64,000 bases of DNA from Planctomycetota bacterium (lineage in GTDB: Bacteria; Planctomycetota; UBA1135; UBA2386), in NCBI GenBank assembly GCA_016716265.1, contig JADJWQ010000006.1:3561501-3625500 (forward strand), in the 5' to 3' direction. A program made the translations under genes and the position numbers. The notes under the pieces were generated by a model. The model saw only the letters and a program-made list of their open reading frames with translations. It ran no database searches and was not told where the DNA came from. Below, one piece after another: positions 54,334-63,815 of this stretch. The first letter of the stretch is position 1. Each line of letters opens with the position of its first letter.

Positions 54334-55812
54334 ATGAAGCCGCCGCACCTGCCGTCCCTCGCATTGCTCGCCCTCGCGTTGCCGGCGCCGGCCCAGTCGG
54401 ACCCCGCCGGGTCGCTGCAGGCGGCGCTCGCGGCGCTGCGGAGCTGCGACGCGCTCGCCGGGGCCCGCGTCGGCGTGCTGGCCAGAGCGCTCGACGACGG
54501 GCGCACGCTGTGCGAGCACGACGCGGACGCCGGCTTCATGACCGCGTCGAACATGAAGCTGGTGACGGCGGCGGTCGCGCTGCGGACGCTCGGCCCCGAG
54601 TTCCGCTTCACGACGTCGCTGGTCGCCGCCGGACCGATCGCGAACGGCGTCCTGCACGGCGATCTCGTGCTGGTCGGCCAGGGCGATCCGACGTTCGGCG
54701 GCCACGGCGAGGGCGACGATCCCGCCGCGAGCCTGGGGCGGATGGTCGACTCGATGGTCGCCGCGCACGGCATCACCGCGATCCGCGGCGACGTGCTCGG
54801 CGACGACGACTGCCAGCCCGACGAGCTGATGGGCGAGGGCTGGGCCTGGGGCTACCAGGGCGCGGACTACGCCGCCCAGGTGTCGGGCCTGTGCTTCGCC
54901 GAGAACTGCGCGACGGTCGTCGTCGACGCCGGCGCACCGGGACGGCCGCCGGCGGCGGCACTGATCCCCGCGACCGGCTACCTGTCGCTCGCGCTGCGCG
55001 CCACGACCGTGCCGCCGGGAGCTCCGACGCGCCTGTGGGTCGAGCGCGACCGCGCGTCGCGCAGCATCGTCGTCGGCGGCAGCGTCCCGGCCGGCGCCGG
55101 GCCCTGGCGCGAGCGCGTGTCGGTCGAGAACCCGACCACGTACGCAGCGACCGTGCTGCTCGAGACCCTGCGGGCGCGCGGCATCGACGTGAGCGGCGTG
55201 GCGCTCGACCGCGACGAGCGGCCCGCGCGGCCGGAGCGGTACGGCGACGAGCTGGTGCTCGCGACCCATCGCTCGGCGCCGTTGCGCGAGATCGTCGCGG
55301 CGCTGCTGAAGGTCAGCCAGAACCTGTACGCAGAGCAGCTCGTCCGTGCCGCAGCGCGCCAGGCGCGCGGCTCCGGCGGCATGCTGGTCGCCAGCGCGCA
55401 CGCCAAGAGCGTGCTCGCCGAGCTCGGCGTCGACCCGCGCGGCATGCGCATCGCGGACGGCTCCGGCCTGTCGCGCCTGAACCTCGTCCAGCCGCGGCAG
55501 CTGGTCGCGCTGCTCGCCGCGCTCGACGGTGACGCACGGCTGCGGGAGGACTTCGTCGCCGGACTGCCACTCGCCGGCGTCGACGGCACGCTGGCACGCC
55601 GCTTCCGCGACACGCCGGCGGCGGGACGCGTGCGTGCGAAGACCGGCTACATCTCGAGCGTCGTCGCGCTGTCCGGCTTCGTGGCCCCCACCGACGCCGC
55701 GCAGCGCGGCACCGTGTTCTCCATCCTCGTCAACGGCTTCACGTCGCCGACCGCCGACGTGCAGCGCGCGGTCGACTCTTTCGTCGTCGAGTTGGCACGC
55801 GCGACACCGTGA
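54334..55812 (+). CDS. dacB: D-alanyl-D-alanine carboxypeptidase/endopeptidase, PBP4 type
   Basis: This 492-residue S13-family enzyme trims peptidoglycan stem peptides in the periplasm. A signal peptide (LALLALALPAPAQS) is followed by the active-site SxxK (S72-N-M-K75 in TASNMKLV). SxN is seen in LKVSQNLYAEQL and KTG in VRAKTGYISS. The large insert between SxxK and SxN, typical of PBP4, is present. Its presence supports a peptidoglycan wall. It stands between the signalling operon and the flagellin gene. Confidence 0.94.
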   Translation: MKPPHLPSLALLALALPAPAQSDPAGSLQAALAALRSCDALAGARVGVLARALDDGRTLCEHDADAGFMTASNMKLVTAAVALRTLGPEFRFTTSLVAAGPIANGVLHGDLVLVGQGDPTFGGHGEGDDPAASLGRMVDSMVAAHGITAIRGDVLGDDDCQPDELMGEGWAWGYQGADYAAQVSGLCFAENCATVVVDAGAPGRPPAAALIPATGYLSLALRATTVPPGAPTRLWVERDRASRSIVVGGSVPAGAGPWRERVSVENPTTYAATVLLETLRARGIDVSGVALDRDERPARPERYGDELVLATHRSAPLREIVAALLKVSQNLYAEQLVRAAARQARGSGGMLVASAHAKSVLAELGVDPRGMRIADGSGLSRLNLVQPRQLVALLAALDGDARLREDFVAGLPLAGVDGTLARRFRDTPAAGRVRAKTGYISSVVALSGFVAPTDAAQRGTVFSILVNGFTSPTADVQRAVDSFVVELARATP

Positions 55813-55937
55813 GGCAGCGGCCTCGCACGGTCGCCCGCACGGGTGGCTGCGCCGCGCCCGACCCGCTCAGCCGATCGCGAGCACCATGGTCGGAACGTCC
55901 CGATGCGGGACGTGCCGTTCATTGCTCATTCAGGGAT

Positions 55938-55945
55938 TCCGATAG
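55938..55945 (+). promoter_or_regulatory. Possible sigma-28 -10 element of the flagellin gene
   Basis: TCCGATAG matches six of eight bases of the flagellar sigma-28 -10 consensus (GCCGATAA), 37 bases before the fliC start. Eleven bases upstream the -35 position reads TCATTGCT, a poor match. It is plausible from context but weak. Confidence 0.35.
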
Positions 55946-55981
55946 ACAGGTGCGGACGGAGGTCCAGCGGGGGTTGGCACC

Positions 55982-56809
55982 ATGGGACTGAGAATCAACA
56001 CCAACATCGCGTCGCTGATCGCGCAGCGGCACGTCGCGAAGGCGACCGAGCAGATCGAGGACAGCTTCCGCAAGCTGTCGTCGGGTCTGCGCATCCAGCA
56101 GGCATCCGACGACGCCGCCGGACTCGCCATCTCCGAGCGCATGCGTGCGCAGATCCGCGCGCTCGACCAGGCCAGGCGCAACGCGAACGAGGGCATCTCG
56201 CTGGCGCAGACCGCCGAGAGCAGCCTGGACGGCATCAACAGCGTGCTGCTGCGGATGCGCGAGCTCGCCATGCAGGCGAACAACGGAACGCTCGGTGCGA
56301 GCGAGAAGGACGTGCTCGACGTCGAGTTCCAGAGCCTGCTGGCGGAGATCTCCCGCATCTCGGCATCGTCGGAATACGCGGGCATCAACCTGCTCGACGG
56401 CTCGGTGACGAGCGTGTCGCTGCAGGTCGGCACCGGCACGACGGCGGGCACCGACACGGTCAGCATGACGCTGTCCGCGATGACGACGGGCGCGCTGACG
56501 CTCAGCGCGCTCAGCATCAACAGCACGGCGTCGATCAACGCGGCGCTGACCAACATCGACACGGCGATCGATGCGGTCACCGCACTGCGCGGCCGGCTCG
56601 GAGCGATCGCCAACCGCCTGCAGTACACGGTCGACAGCATCGGCACCCACGCCGAGAACCTCGCCGCGGCCGAGAGCAAGATCCGCGACGTCGACGTCGC
56701 CGCGGAGACCGCGCGGCTGACGAAGGCCCAGGTGCTGCAGCAGGTCGGCCTCGCCGTGCTGGCGCAGGCGAACGTCCAGCCGCAGACCGCGCTGCTGCTG
56801 CTGCAGTGA
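55982..56809 (+). CDS. fliC: Flagellin
   Basis: This 275-residue flagellin is short: the conserved N-terminal D0/D1 region (INTNIASLIAQRHVAKATEQ; SGLRIQQASDDAAGLAISER) and the C-terminal D1/D0 region (LGAIANRLQYTVDSIGTHAE; QQVGLAVLAQANVQPQTALL) are complete. Only about 60 Thr/Ser-rich residues lie between them, so the variable D2/D3 surface domains are essentially missing. It is the filament subunit, exported by the flagellar type III system, with FliS as chaperone encoded downstream. Confidence 0.96.
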   Translation: MGLRINTNIASLIAQRHVAKATEQIEDSFRKLSSGLRIQQASDDAAGLAISERMRAQIRALDQARRNANEGISLAQTAESSLDGINSVLLRMRELAMQANNGTLGASEKDVLDVEFQSLLAEISRISASSEYAGINLLDGSVTSVSLQVGTGTTAGTDTVSMTLSAMTTGALTLSALSINSTASINAALTNIDTAIDAVTALRGRLGAIANRLQYTVDSIGTHAENLAAAESKIRDVDVAAETARLTKAQVLQQVGLAVLAQANVQPQTALLLLQ

Positions 56810-56819
56810 ACGCCGGATC

Positions 56820-56855
56820 CCGTCGAGCGCAACGCGCGTCAAGCGCGGTCGACGG
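56820..56855 (+). terminator. Possible hairpin terminator after fliC
   Basis: CCGTCGAGCGC and GCGCGGTCGACGG can pair over 7 plus 3 bases with one mismatch, 11 bases after the flagellin stop. There is no T-run. It could stop or attenuate transcription so that flagellin is made in excess over FliD. Confidence 0.4.
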
Positions 56856-56897
56856 GCGCGCCGATGAGGAGGTCGGGTCGATCCCCCGCACCGAGCC

Positions 56898-58253
56898 ATG
56901 ACTTCCTTCGGCGGCATCTCGTTCTCCGGCCTGGCCTCGGGCCTCGACACGCAGGCCATCCTGCGTGCGCTCCTGGCGGCCGAGAGCGCCCCGCTCGAGC
57001 GGGTCCGCGCGCGCCGCGAAGCGGTCGCGACGGAGCGCGGCTTGTGGGACCGCGCCGGCACGCTGCTGCGGAGCCTGCAGTCGACGCTCGAGCGCCTGAC
57101 GACGCCCGCCGGGTTCGCCGCGCGCCGCGCGGACACCGGCTCGTCGCAATACCTGACGGCGAGCATCCGGGGCAGCGGCGGCGCGACCGGCACATGGCGC
57201 ATCGCGGTCGAGCAGCTCGCCACCGCGCAGACGAACGTATCGGACGCCTTCCGCGCGACGGAGACGTTCGGTGGCGGCAGCGTGACCTTCACGATCGACG
57301 GCAGGGCGACGACCATCACGTTCACGGACGGCACGCTGCAGGACGTTGCCGACACGATCAATGCGCAGAGCGGCCTCGGCATCCGCGCGACGGTCGTCGA
57401 CGACGGCACTGCGGCGCCGTCACACCGACTCGTGTTGTCGGCCGGGGAGACCGGTGCGGTGCACGCCTTCACCGTGCAGGCTCTCGGCGACGAATCGCCG
57501 CTGCGAGCGCTGTTCGACGGCATCGCGGCCGACCAGACGACGGCGGCACGAGATGCCGTCGTCCGGATCGACGGCGTCCGGGTCCAGCGCCCGACCAACT
57601 CGCTGAGCGACGTCCTCGCCGGCGTGACGATCGAGCTCCTGGCGGCCGATCCACAGGCCACGACGCAGCTCCGGGTATCGACCGACACTGCGGCCACGGC
57701 CGACGCCGTCGCTGCGATGGTGGACGCCTACAACGCGCTGGTCGACTTCGCGGACCGCCATGCGAGCTTCGAGCCGGACACCGGCGCGCGCGGTGCGCTG
57801 TTCGGCGATCCGGCCCTTCGAAACCTGCTGCGCGGCCTTCGGAGCGAGTTCACCATCGCGTCCACCGCGAACGGCAATGTGGCCTACGAGCTGCCGTCGT
57901 TCGCCGGCCTCGAGTTCGATCGCGACGGCCGACTGGGGTTCTCGCGCGCCGAGTTCGAGGCGGCGTTGGGCGACGATCCGGACGCGGTCGCGGCGCTGTT
58001 CGGCGCCGGCGACGGCTTCGCGACCCGGCTCGCGACCGACCTGGCCGCCCACCTGGAGACCGGCACCGGCACGTTGGCGACGCGGCTCGACGGCTTCGAC
58101 CGCCGGATCGACGACCTCGACGACTCGATCGCACGCGCGGAGCGCCGGCTCGCGGTGACCGAGGCGACGCTCGAGGCGCGCTTCGCCGCCCTGGAGACGC
58201 TCCTCGCGACCCTGCGGCAGCAGAGTGCCGCGCTCGGCTCGCTGACGTCCTGA
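56898..58253 (+). CDS. fliD: Flagellar filament cap protein FliD
   Basis: FliD (451 residues) caps the growing filament and helps flagellin fold in place. The N-terminal signature is ISFSGLASGLDTQAILRALL. The FliD_N region extends to ~105 (ITASIRGSGGATG-type strands), a flagellin-IN-like segment holds SFTIDG/FTDGTLQDVADTINAQSG-style sequence, and the FliD_C region ends in a long coiled coil (DGFDRRIDDLDDSIARAERR). Length is normal. It lies between fliC and fliS. Confidence 0.95.
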   Translation: MTSFGGISFSGLASGLDTQAILRALLAAESAPLERVRARREAVATERGLWDRAGTLLRSLQSTLERLTTPAGFAARRADTGSSQYLTASIRGSGGATGTWRIAVEQLATAQTNVSDAFRATETFGGGSVTFTIDGRATTITFTDGTLQDVADTINAQSGLGIRATVVDDGTAAPSHRLVLSAGETGAVHAFTVQALGDESPLRALFDGIAADQTTAARDAVVRIDGVRVQRPTNSLSDVLAGVTIELLAADPQATTQLRVSTDTAATADAVAAMVDAYNALVDFADRHASFEPDTGARGALFGDPALRNLLRGLRSEFTIASTANGNVAYELPSFAGLEFDRDGRLGFSRAEFEAALGDDPDAVAALFGAGDGFATRLATDLAAHLETGTGTLATRLDGFDRRIDDLDDSIARAERRLAVTEATLEARFAALETLLATLRQQSAALGSLTS

Positions 58254-58286
58254 CCCGCGCCCCGCGCACCGCCCGACCCGCACGCC

Positions 58287-58679
58287 ATGACCACGAACGC
58301 CGCCCAGGACCGCGCCGCCCGCCGCTACCGTGAGGACGCGCTGCTGACCGCGCCGCGCGAGAGGATCGTCCACGCGCTGCTCGAGCGCGCCGTGCGCGAG
58401 CTGGGGGAGCTCGCCGTCGAGCTCGGCGATCCGGAACGCCGCCGCGGCGCGCGCGCCGGCGAACGGATCGGGCGCGTGCACGACATCGTCGCCGAGCTGC
58501 GCGCCGCCCTCGACATCGACGCCGGAGGGCAGCTCGCCGGACGACTCGACGCGCTCTACGAATTCTGCCTCGATCGGCTCGCCGCCGCGAACGCGCAGCG
58601 CACTCCGGTGGCCGCACGCGACGTCGCCCGCGTGCTCGGCGAGCTCGAGGAGGCATGGCGCGATGTCGAGCTCGATTGA
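58287..58679 (+). CDS. fliS: Flagellin export chaperone FliS
   Basis: This 130-residue helical protein has the FliS start (ARRYREDALLTAPRERIVHA) and the late helix LDALYEFCLDRLAAAN, corresponding to the conserved LY.F...L. motif. It binds the flagellin C-terminus in the cytoplasm and prevents early polymerisation. It overlaps the next gene by 17 bases and follows fliD by 33 bases. Confidence 0.93.
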   Translation: MTTNAAQDRAARRYREDALLTAPRERIVHALLERAVRELGELAVELGDPERRRGARAGERIGRVHDIVAELRAALDIDAGGQLAGRLDALYEFCLDRLAAANAQRTPVAARDVARVLGELEEAWRDVELD

Positions 58680-58968
58680 CGTCACCGTGACGACGGCAGC
58701 GCTCGCCTACGCACGGGCGCGCGATGCGCTTGCCAATGGTGCGCTGGACGCCGTGCAGCGCATTCTCGCGACCATCGCGCTGCCGGAGCACGGTCCCCGC
58801 ACGTCGGCGGAGGTGCGCGCGTGGGCGCAGCTCCGCGCGGTCCACCGCGACCTCCACGAAGCGCTCGAAGCGGAGCTGACCGCGGCCAGGGATGCCCTCG
58901 CCGCCGTTCGCCGCGGCCGCCGTACGCTCCGCCACCTGCGCCCCGACGCCTCCGGCGGGCGACCCTGA
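58663..58968 (+). CDS. Small FliT-like helical protein
   Basis: The protein has 101 residues, nearly all helical and Ala/Arg/Leu-rich (AAALAYARARDALANGALDA-type segments; EALEAELTAARDALAAVRRG). It has no recognisable motif of its own. Its position directly after fliS, with a 17-base overlap, is where many genomes carry fliT or another small flagellar chaperone. The assignment is by position and general form. Confidence 0.6.
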   Translation: MSSSIDVTVTTAALAYARARDALANGALDAVQRILATIALPEHGPRTSAEVRAWAQLRAVHRDLHEALEAELTAARDALAAVRRGRRTLRHLRPDASGGRP

Positions 58969-58971
58969 TCG

Positions 58972-59928
58972 TCAACGCCGCGTCTGGTTCGCGCGGCGCT
59001 CCGATTCGCGCAGTGCCTCGAGCGCGAAGTGGGCACGGATGAGCCACCAGCGTCGCGTGCTGTCGCGCGCCTGCGGGCGAACGCCATCCGCGCGCTGCGG
59101 ACCGAGCGCGTCGCCGCACAGCTCACCGAGCGCGATCGACAGCGCATCGCAGACCAGCTCCGGCCTCAGCACGCGCAGGGCGTGCGCGGGCGCGCCCGGC
59201 GCGGCGCGCAGCACGATGGTACCGGGAACGAACTGCCGCTCGTCGTCCAGGTGCGCGGCGAGCGCTGGCACGGCGTCGGGACCGAGCGCGAGGATCGCCA
59301 GCCACGCCTCCTCGGCGCTGGCTGCATCGGAGCCGCCGACCCGCTCGACGAGCCCGGCGACCGTGCTGGCGTGTGGCAGCTCGTCGGGCAGCGGCGTGCC
59401 GGCGTAGCGCTCGTGGCGCTCGAGTCGCTCGCGGACGATCGCCTGGTCGCGCGGCGTGACGAGCGACATCCCGTCGAACCGATCGGCGAGGAAGTACCGA
59501 TCGCCGACGCGCTGCAGCAGCAGCAGGCGCTCCTGGCCGAGATGGAGCCGGAGCTCCGGAGCGGTCGGGTGGAAGCCGTGCGGGTGACCCTCGGGCGTCG
59601 CGAAGAAGGTCAGCGCATCGGGCGCCTGACCGGGGCCCGGTGCGCGCAGGGTCTCGAGCACGACCAGCTCGATGCGCACGTAGCCACCGTTGCGAGAGGC
59701 GGCCCGCTCGAGCGCGCCGAGATCGTCGAGCGTGAGGCGCGCGCGCACGATGTTCGTCGACACGAGCAGGACTCGATCGAGCGTGCACCAGTCGTTCCCG
59801 ATTCCCCGCAGCGGGGATTCGCGGCGCTCGCCGGACGGTCCCTGAGCGGCGACCGCGGGGATCATCGCGGCCGGGCACAGGCAGACCATCGCGAGCACGA
59901 GCGCTCGGAATCGGAGGCGGAGCGGCAT
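58972..59928 (-). CDS. Exported protein, function unknown
   Basis: The protein has 318 residues with a signal peptide (LVLAMVCLCPAAMIPAVAAQ). Residues ~40-160 contain strands such as YVRIELVVLETLRAPGPG and TFFATPEGHPHGFHPTAPEL, then a helical C-terminus with a HEAT-like pair (AWLAILALGPDAVPALAAHL). Two Cys occur near residues 48 and 266. No family is recognised. It lies three bases from the FliT-like gene on the opposite strand. AGTCTA at 59958-59963 (TAGACT on this strand) may be the -10. Confidence 0.6.
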   Translation of the reverse strand: MPLRLRFRALVLAMVCLCPAAMIPAVAAQGPSGERRESPLRGIGNDWCTLDRVLLVSTNIVRARLTLDDLGALERAASRNGGYVRIELVVLETLRAPGPGQAPDALTFFATPEGHPHGFHPTAPELRLHLGQERLLLLQRVGDRYFLADRFDGMSLVTPRDQAIVRERLERHERYAGTPLPDELPHASTVAGLVERVGGSDAASAEEAWLAILALGPDAVPALAAHLDDERQFVPGTIVLRAAPGAPAHALRVLRPELVCDALSIALGELCGDALGPQRADGVRPQARDSTRRWWLIRAHFALEALRESERRANQTRR

Positions 59929-60050
59929 CACCGGCGTCGAGGGAGGGCGCGCAGGATAGTCTACGCCCGCGCGGACGTCCCGTGGTGAGGACGCGGCAGA
60001 ACGCCCCGACAGCGTCCCGAACCCGTATCGGGGCGCACACACCATGACCG

Positions 60051-60079
60051 TTGAGCGCGCCGCGCGGGGGTCGGATAAT
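60051..60079 (+). promoter_or_regulatory. Sigma-70-type promoter of the lipoprotein gene
   Basis: TTGAGC (60051-60056) and GATAAT (60074-60079) are separated by exactly 17 bases, a near-consensus housekeeping promoter. Predicted transcription start is around 60086, giving a leader of about 11 bases before the ATG at 60097. This is the clearest promoter in the window. Confidence 0.7.
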
Positions 60080-60096
60080 CGCGCACGGAGAACCGC

Positions 60097-60672
60097 ATGA
60101 CATCGGCCATTCGAATCGCCTTCGCGCTCCTCGTGGCGCTGCTCACCGGCTGCGGGAGCAGCGACATCGTCGGTGTCCATGTCGACCTCGCCGCCGACGG
60201 TTCGGCGGTCGTGACGACGCGCAGCCTGCTGCCGCAGGAGGCACCCGGACCGGTCGAGGACGCGACCACCGGCGCCGTATGGCGCGAGCGGGTCCGGCTC
60301 GTGTGCTCGCGCGGCGACGTCGCGAAGCTCGCCGGCCTGCGGCTCGACGAGATCGCGTTCGAGGCGCGCGACGGGTTGTTGCGCGTGACGGTGCCGTGTG
60401 GTCCGAAGGTGCGCTGGCCGAACCTGTTCGTTCCCGCGGCCGAGGCGCGCGAGGCGACCTTGCGGACCTTCGATCCGACCGGCGAGCAGCCGTCGATCGG
60501 CTCGCGCATACGGATCGAAGTGCAGGTGCCGGGCCGCGTGATCGCGGTGGGCGCGGCACCGCAGATCGGCTCGCGCACCGATCACGAGCAATCGATCGCG
60601 TGGCTCGAGCTGACGGTCGACAGCGTGCGCACCCGCGAGCGCGAAGTCGTCTGGGACGTCACCTGGCGGTGA
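60097..60672 (+). CDS. Lipoprotein, function unknown
   Basis: The protein has 191 residues. A lipoprotein signal peptide ends in a clear lipobox (ALLTGCGSS; Cys at about residue 19). The mature part is a small beta-rich domain (VGVHVDLAADGSAVVTTRSL; RIRIEVQVPGRVIAVGAAPQ) that I do not recognise. The last 14 bases overlap the 3' end of the opposing sulfatase gene. A strong promoter lies directly upstream. Confidence 0.7.
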   Translation: MTSAIRIAFALLVALLTGCGSSDIVGVHVDLAADGSAVVTTRSLLPQEAPGPVEDATTGAVWRERVRLVCSRGDVAKLAGLRLDEIAFEARDGLLRVTVPCGPKVRWPNLFVPAAEAREATLRTFDPTGEQPSIGSRIRIEVQVPGRVIAVGAAPQIGSRTDHEQSIAWLELTVDSVRTREREVVWDVTWR

Positions 60673-62767
60673 CTCCGCGCACCAGCCGCACGCCCCGGAG
60701 CAGCGCGGCCAGGCCCGCGCCGTCGGTGTAGTCGCCGACCAGCGAGCCGGTGTCGGCGCCGACCGAGAGCGGCTCGGCGGGGAGCGCGCGGAGCACGATG
60801 CCCTGCGCTGTCGCCACCTCCACGCCGTCGACGCGGAGCACCAGCCGCCGGTGCCCGTCGAGCGCTCCCTCGACGCTGACGAAGCGATCGGCGGGCAGCG
60901 CCGCCGGACCGCGCACGATGCGCAGCTCGCCGTCGCTGCGGACACCGAAGCACGGCCGGCCGTCGGCGCACCACAGCGCGAAGCCGTGGCTCCCACCACC
61001 GAGCGCCGCGACGACGCCGGCGGGCCCGTCGCGGCGCAGCACGGCGGTCACCGCGAACGGCGCGAACGACACGTCGACCGCCGCCGTGCGGGACAGCACC
61101 GCGATGCCCTCGACGCCGCCGATGCGCAGCGCGAGGCCATCCGCCGTGCCGACCCAGCGCGGCTGCGCGAGCGGCAGATCGAGCTTGCGCGCACCGACGT
61201 CGATCCACCCTGGCGCAGCCGGCACGACGCGTTCGGCCCGCCAGTCGGCGATCAGCTCGGCCGGCACCTCCGCGAAATGCGCGAGCCGCGGATCGCGCAC
61301 CTCGCCCTCGTCCCCGTAGCGGCGCTGCACTGCGGCGAGCTCCGCCTGCAGCGCGCGCTCGACGGCTGCGTAGCGCGGATCGCCGTGAACGCTGGCGAGC
61401 TCGTGCGGGTCCTCCCGCAGATCGAACAGCTCCCACTCGCCGAGATCGTGGTAGCAGATCAGCTTGTAGCGATCGGTGCGCACGCCGAAATGGCGGCGCA
61501 CGTCGTGGACACCCGGATACTCGTAGTAGCGATAGTAGACCGAGCGCCGCCAATCGTCCGGGGCGCGACCCGCGGCCCGCAGCACCGGCACGAGGGTGCT
61601 GCCCTGCATGACCGCGTCCGCCGCCGTCGGTGCGTCGACGCCACACGCGTCGAGCAGCGTCTGCGCGAAGTCGAGATTCAGCGCCAGCGCGTCGCAAACG
61701 CTGCCGGGCGCGACGGTGCCGGGCCACCTGACGAGCAGTGGCACGCGCAGCGACTCCTCGTACATGAAGCGCTTGTCGTACCAGCCATGGTCACCGAGGA
61801 AGAAGCCCTGATCGCTCGTGTAGACGACGATCGTGTTCGCCGCGAGTCCGGACGAATCGAGCCAGTCGAGCAGGCGACCGACGCCCTCGTCGACGCCCTG
61901 CACGCAGGCGAGGTAGTCCTCCATGTAGCGCTGCTGGAACCAGCGCGCCCGCTCCGCTGGGCCCAGCCCGGCCGGCGGGACGCCCTTGACGTCGTTGCGC
62001 GTCAGATGGTGCGCGACCGTCATCGAGGTCGAGCGCGCCGGACTCGCGCGGAACGACCAATCGTCGTCGAACGTGTCCGGCACCGGGACCGCGCGACCGG
62101 CCCACTGCTCGCGGTGGCGCTCGGCAGGGATCCAGTTCCGGTGCGGTGCCTTGTGGTGGCACATCAACAGGAACGGCCGGTCCGCTGGCCGCCCGTGCTG
62201 CAGCCAGTCGAGCGCGAGGTCGGTCGTGATGTCGGTGCAATGCCCCTCGATCCGCCTGCGCTCGCCCTTGTCGATGAACTCCGGATCGACGTAGCGACCC
62301 TGACCGGGCAGGACGATCCAGTGATCGAACCCGGTCGGGTCGCTGCCGAGATGCCACTTGCCGATCATCGCCGTCGCGTAGCCGGCATCGTGCAGCAGCT
62401 TCGGGAACGTGATCTGCGAGCCGTCGAAGCTGCCCTCGTTCCGGGCGAAACCGTTCAGGTGCGAGTAGCGGCCGGTCAGGATCACGGCGCGGGACGGTCC
62501 ACAGATCGCGTTCGTCACGAAGCAGTTCGTGAACCGCATGCCGTCGCGGGCGATGCGGTCGAGGTTCGGCGTCTCGTTGATCCGGCTGCCGTAGCACGAC
62601 AGCGCGTGCGCGGCATGGTCGTCCGCCATGATGAACAGCACGTTCGGCCGAGTCGCGACCTGCGCGGCGAGCTGCGCGACCGGCGGCATGGCGGCCGCGA
62701 GCAGCGCTGCGAGTCGGATTGCCAGAGCTGCGAGGACGTAAGCCGGTCGAGTCCTGCGACGAATCAT
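60659..62767 (-). CDS. Secreted sulfatase with C-terminal accessory domain
   Basis: The protein has 702 residues with a signal peptide (LAIRLAALLAAAMPPVAQLA). Metal-binding Asp residues are in FIMADDHAAH (D49, D50). The formylglycine motif is ICGPSRAVILTGR with modified Cys C89, and IGKWHLGSD carries the catalytic Lys/His. After the sulfatase domain (~1-510) there is a ~170-residue beta-rich domain with LamG-like strands (VSVEGALDGHRRLVLRVDGV). It hydrolyses sulfate esters of an unknown substrate, most likely a sulfated polysaccharide, as is common in marine planctomycetes. It needs a formylglycine-generating enzyme, not seen here. Confidence 0.94.
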   Translation of the reverse strand: MIRRRTRPAYVLAALAIRLAALLAAAMPPVAQLAAQVATRPNVLFIMADDHAAHALSCYGSRINETPNLDRIARDGMRFTNCFVTNAICGPSRAVILTGRYSHLNGFARNEGSFDGSQITFPKLLHDAGYATAMIGKWHLGSDPTGFDHWIVLPGQGRYVDPEFIDKGERRRIEGHCTDITTDLALDWLQHGRPADRPFLLMCHHKAPHRNWIPAERHREQWAGRAVPVPDTFDDDWSFRASPARSTSMTVAHHLTRNDVKGVPPAGLGPAERARWFQQRYMEDYLACVQGVDEGVGRLLDWLDSSGLAANTIVVYTSDQGFFLGDHGWYDKRFMYEESLRVPLLVRWPGTVAPGSVCDALALNLDFAQTLLDACGVDAPTAADAVMQGSTLVPVLRAAGRAPDDWRRSVYYRYYEYPGVHDVRRHFGVRTDRYKLICYHDLGEWELFDLREDPHELASVHGDPRYAAVERALQAELAAVQRRYGDEGEVRDPRLAHFAEVPAELIADWRAERVVPAAPGWIDVGARKLDLPLAQPRWVGTADGLALRIGGVEGIAVLSRTAAVDVSFAPFAVTAVLRRDGPAGVVAALGGGSHGFALWCADGRPCFGVRSDGELRIVRGPAALPADRFVSVEGALDGHRRLVLRVDGVEVATAQGIVLRALPAEPLSVGADTGSLVGDYTDGAGLAALLRGVRLVRGVTAR

Positions 62768-62783
62768 CGGGCGACTCCGGACA

Positions 62784-63815
62784 TCAATGGACGTTGGCGC
62801 GGATCCAGGCGGTGAGCTGATCGGCGAGCAGTCGATGGCCCGCCGCATTCGGGTGCACGTCGGTCGCGCCGACCGCGTAGCGCTCCACGTACTCCTCGGC
62901 CGGCGGCATCTGCACGGCGAGTCGGTCGATACCGCGCTCGCGCAGCGTCCCGGCGAGGGTGTCGAGCTGCCGGTCGCCCGCGACCACCGTGTCCATCACG
63001 ACGAACCGCGAGTCCGGCACGGCGGCGCGCATGGCGGCGAACGCCTCCGCCAGGGCGCGTTGCGCCGGCTCGTAGCCGGGCGCACTGCGCAGCTCGGCGA
63101 AGAACACGTCGCTGGTCAGGTAGTCGGCCCGACGGGAGTCACTGCCGAGGTGCTCGATCGCGCGGTCCACGACGCGGGCGAGCCGCGACCAGCGCAGCCA
63201 GCCGGGGAGTCCGGCCGGCGGCGCCGGCGGCGCATCGCTCGGCGGGTTCAACACCTCGATCACGTCCGTGACGTCGTTGCTGATCAGCGTGACGACGACC
63301 AGGTCGGGAGCGAGCTCGCGGCCACGCTGCTGCAGGAACTCGAGGTACGCCGGCGCGCCCCAGCCCGGCGTCGACGCGTTGACGACCTCGACGCGACCGC
63401 GGCCGAGCGGCCGCGGCGGCTCCGACAGGTCCCGCTCGACGACGCGCGGGAAGGCATCGTCCGACGCCACGCCCCAGCCGAAGGCGACCGAGTCGCCGAC
63501 CACCAGCACCCGGAACGTGTCCGGCGCCGGAGCGGGGGCGAAGTCCGGGGTGCGGAAGCCCGACGACCCGATCACGTGCAGGTGACCGAACAGCGAGCCG
63601 CGGCTGCCGGGGATCAGCGCCAGCCGCCCGTCGCCAGGCCGCTGCAGCACCTGCGCAGCGAACCGCTCCCGCTCGGCCACCTCGGCGTCGTGGAACGGGT
63701 CGATCACCCGCAGCGCGAGCTCGAGGACGCCGGCGGCCAGCAGCACGCCGAACGCCGCGAGCAGCGATGCGCGCAGCGCGCGGCGGAGGCGGGCGGACCG
63801 GATCATCGGTGGCAT
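62784..63815 (-). CDS. Membrane-anchored SGNH/GDSL hydrolase
   Basis: The protein has 343 residues. An N-terminal helix (LLAAFGVLLAAGVLELALRV) anchors or exports it. Block I is VLVVGDSVAFGWGV with nucleophile S109. A block-III-like NDV lies in VVTLISNDVTDVIEV, and the C-terminal DVHPNAAGHRLLADQL supplies Asp and His. Such enzymes deacylate polysaccharides or lipids. It ends 16 bases before the sulfatase start on the same strand, so the two may share a transcript and a polysaccharide substrate. I chose the first ATG, before PPMIRSARL. Confidence 0.88.
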   Translation of the reverse strand: MPPMIRSARLRRALRASLLAAFGVLLAAGVLELALRVIDPFHDAEVAERERFAAQVLQRPGDGRLALIPGSRGSLFGHLHVIGSSGFRTPDFAPAPAPDTFRVLVVGDSVAFGWGVASDDAFPRVVERDLSEPPRPLGRGRVEVVNASTPGWGAPAYLEFLQQRGRELAPDLVVVTLISNDVTDVIEVLNPPSDAPPAPPAGLPGWLRWSRLARVVDRAIEHLGSDSRRADYLTSDVFFAELRSAPGYEPAQRALAEAFAAMRAAVPDSRFVVMDTVVAGDRQLDTLAGTLRERGIDRLAVQMPPAEEYVERYAVGATDVHPNAAGHRLLADQLTAWIRANVH

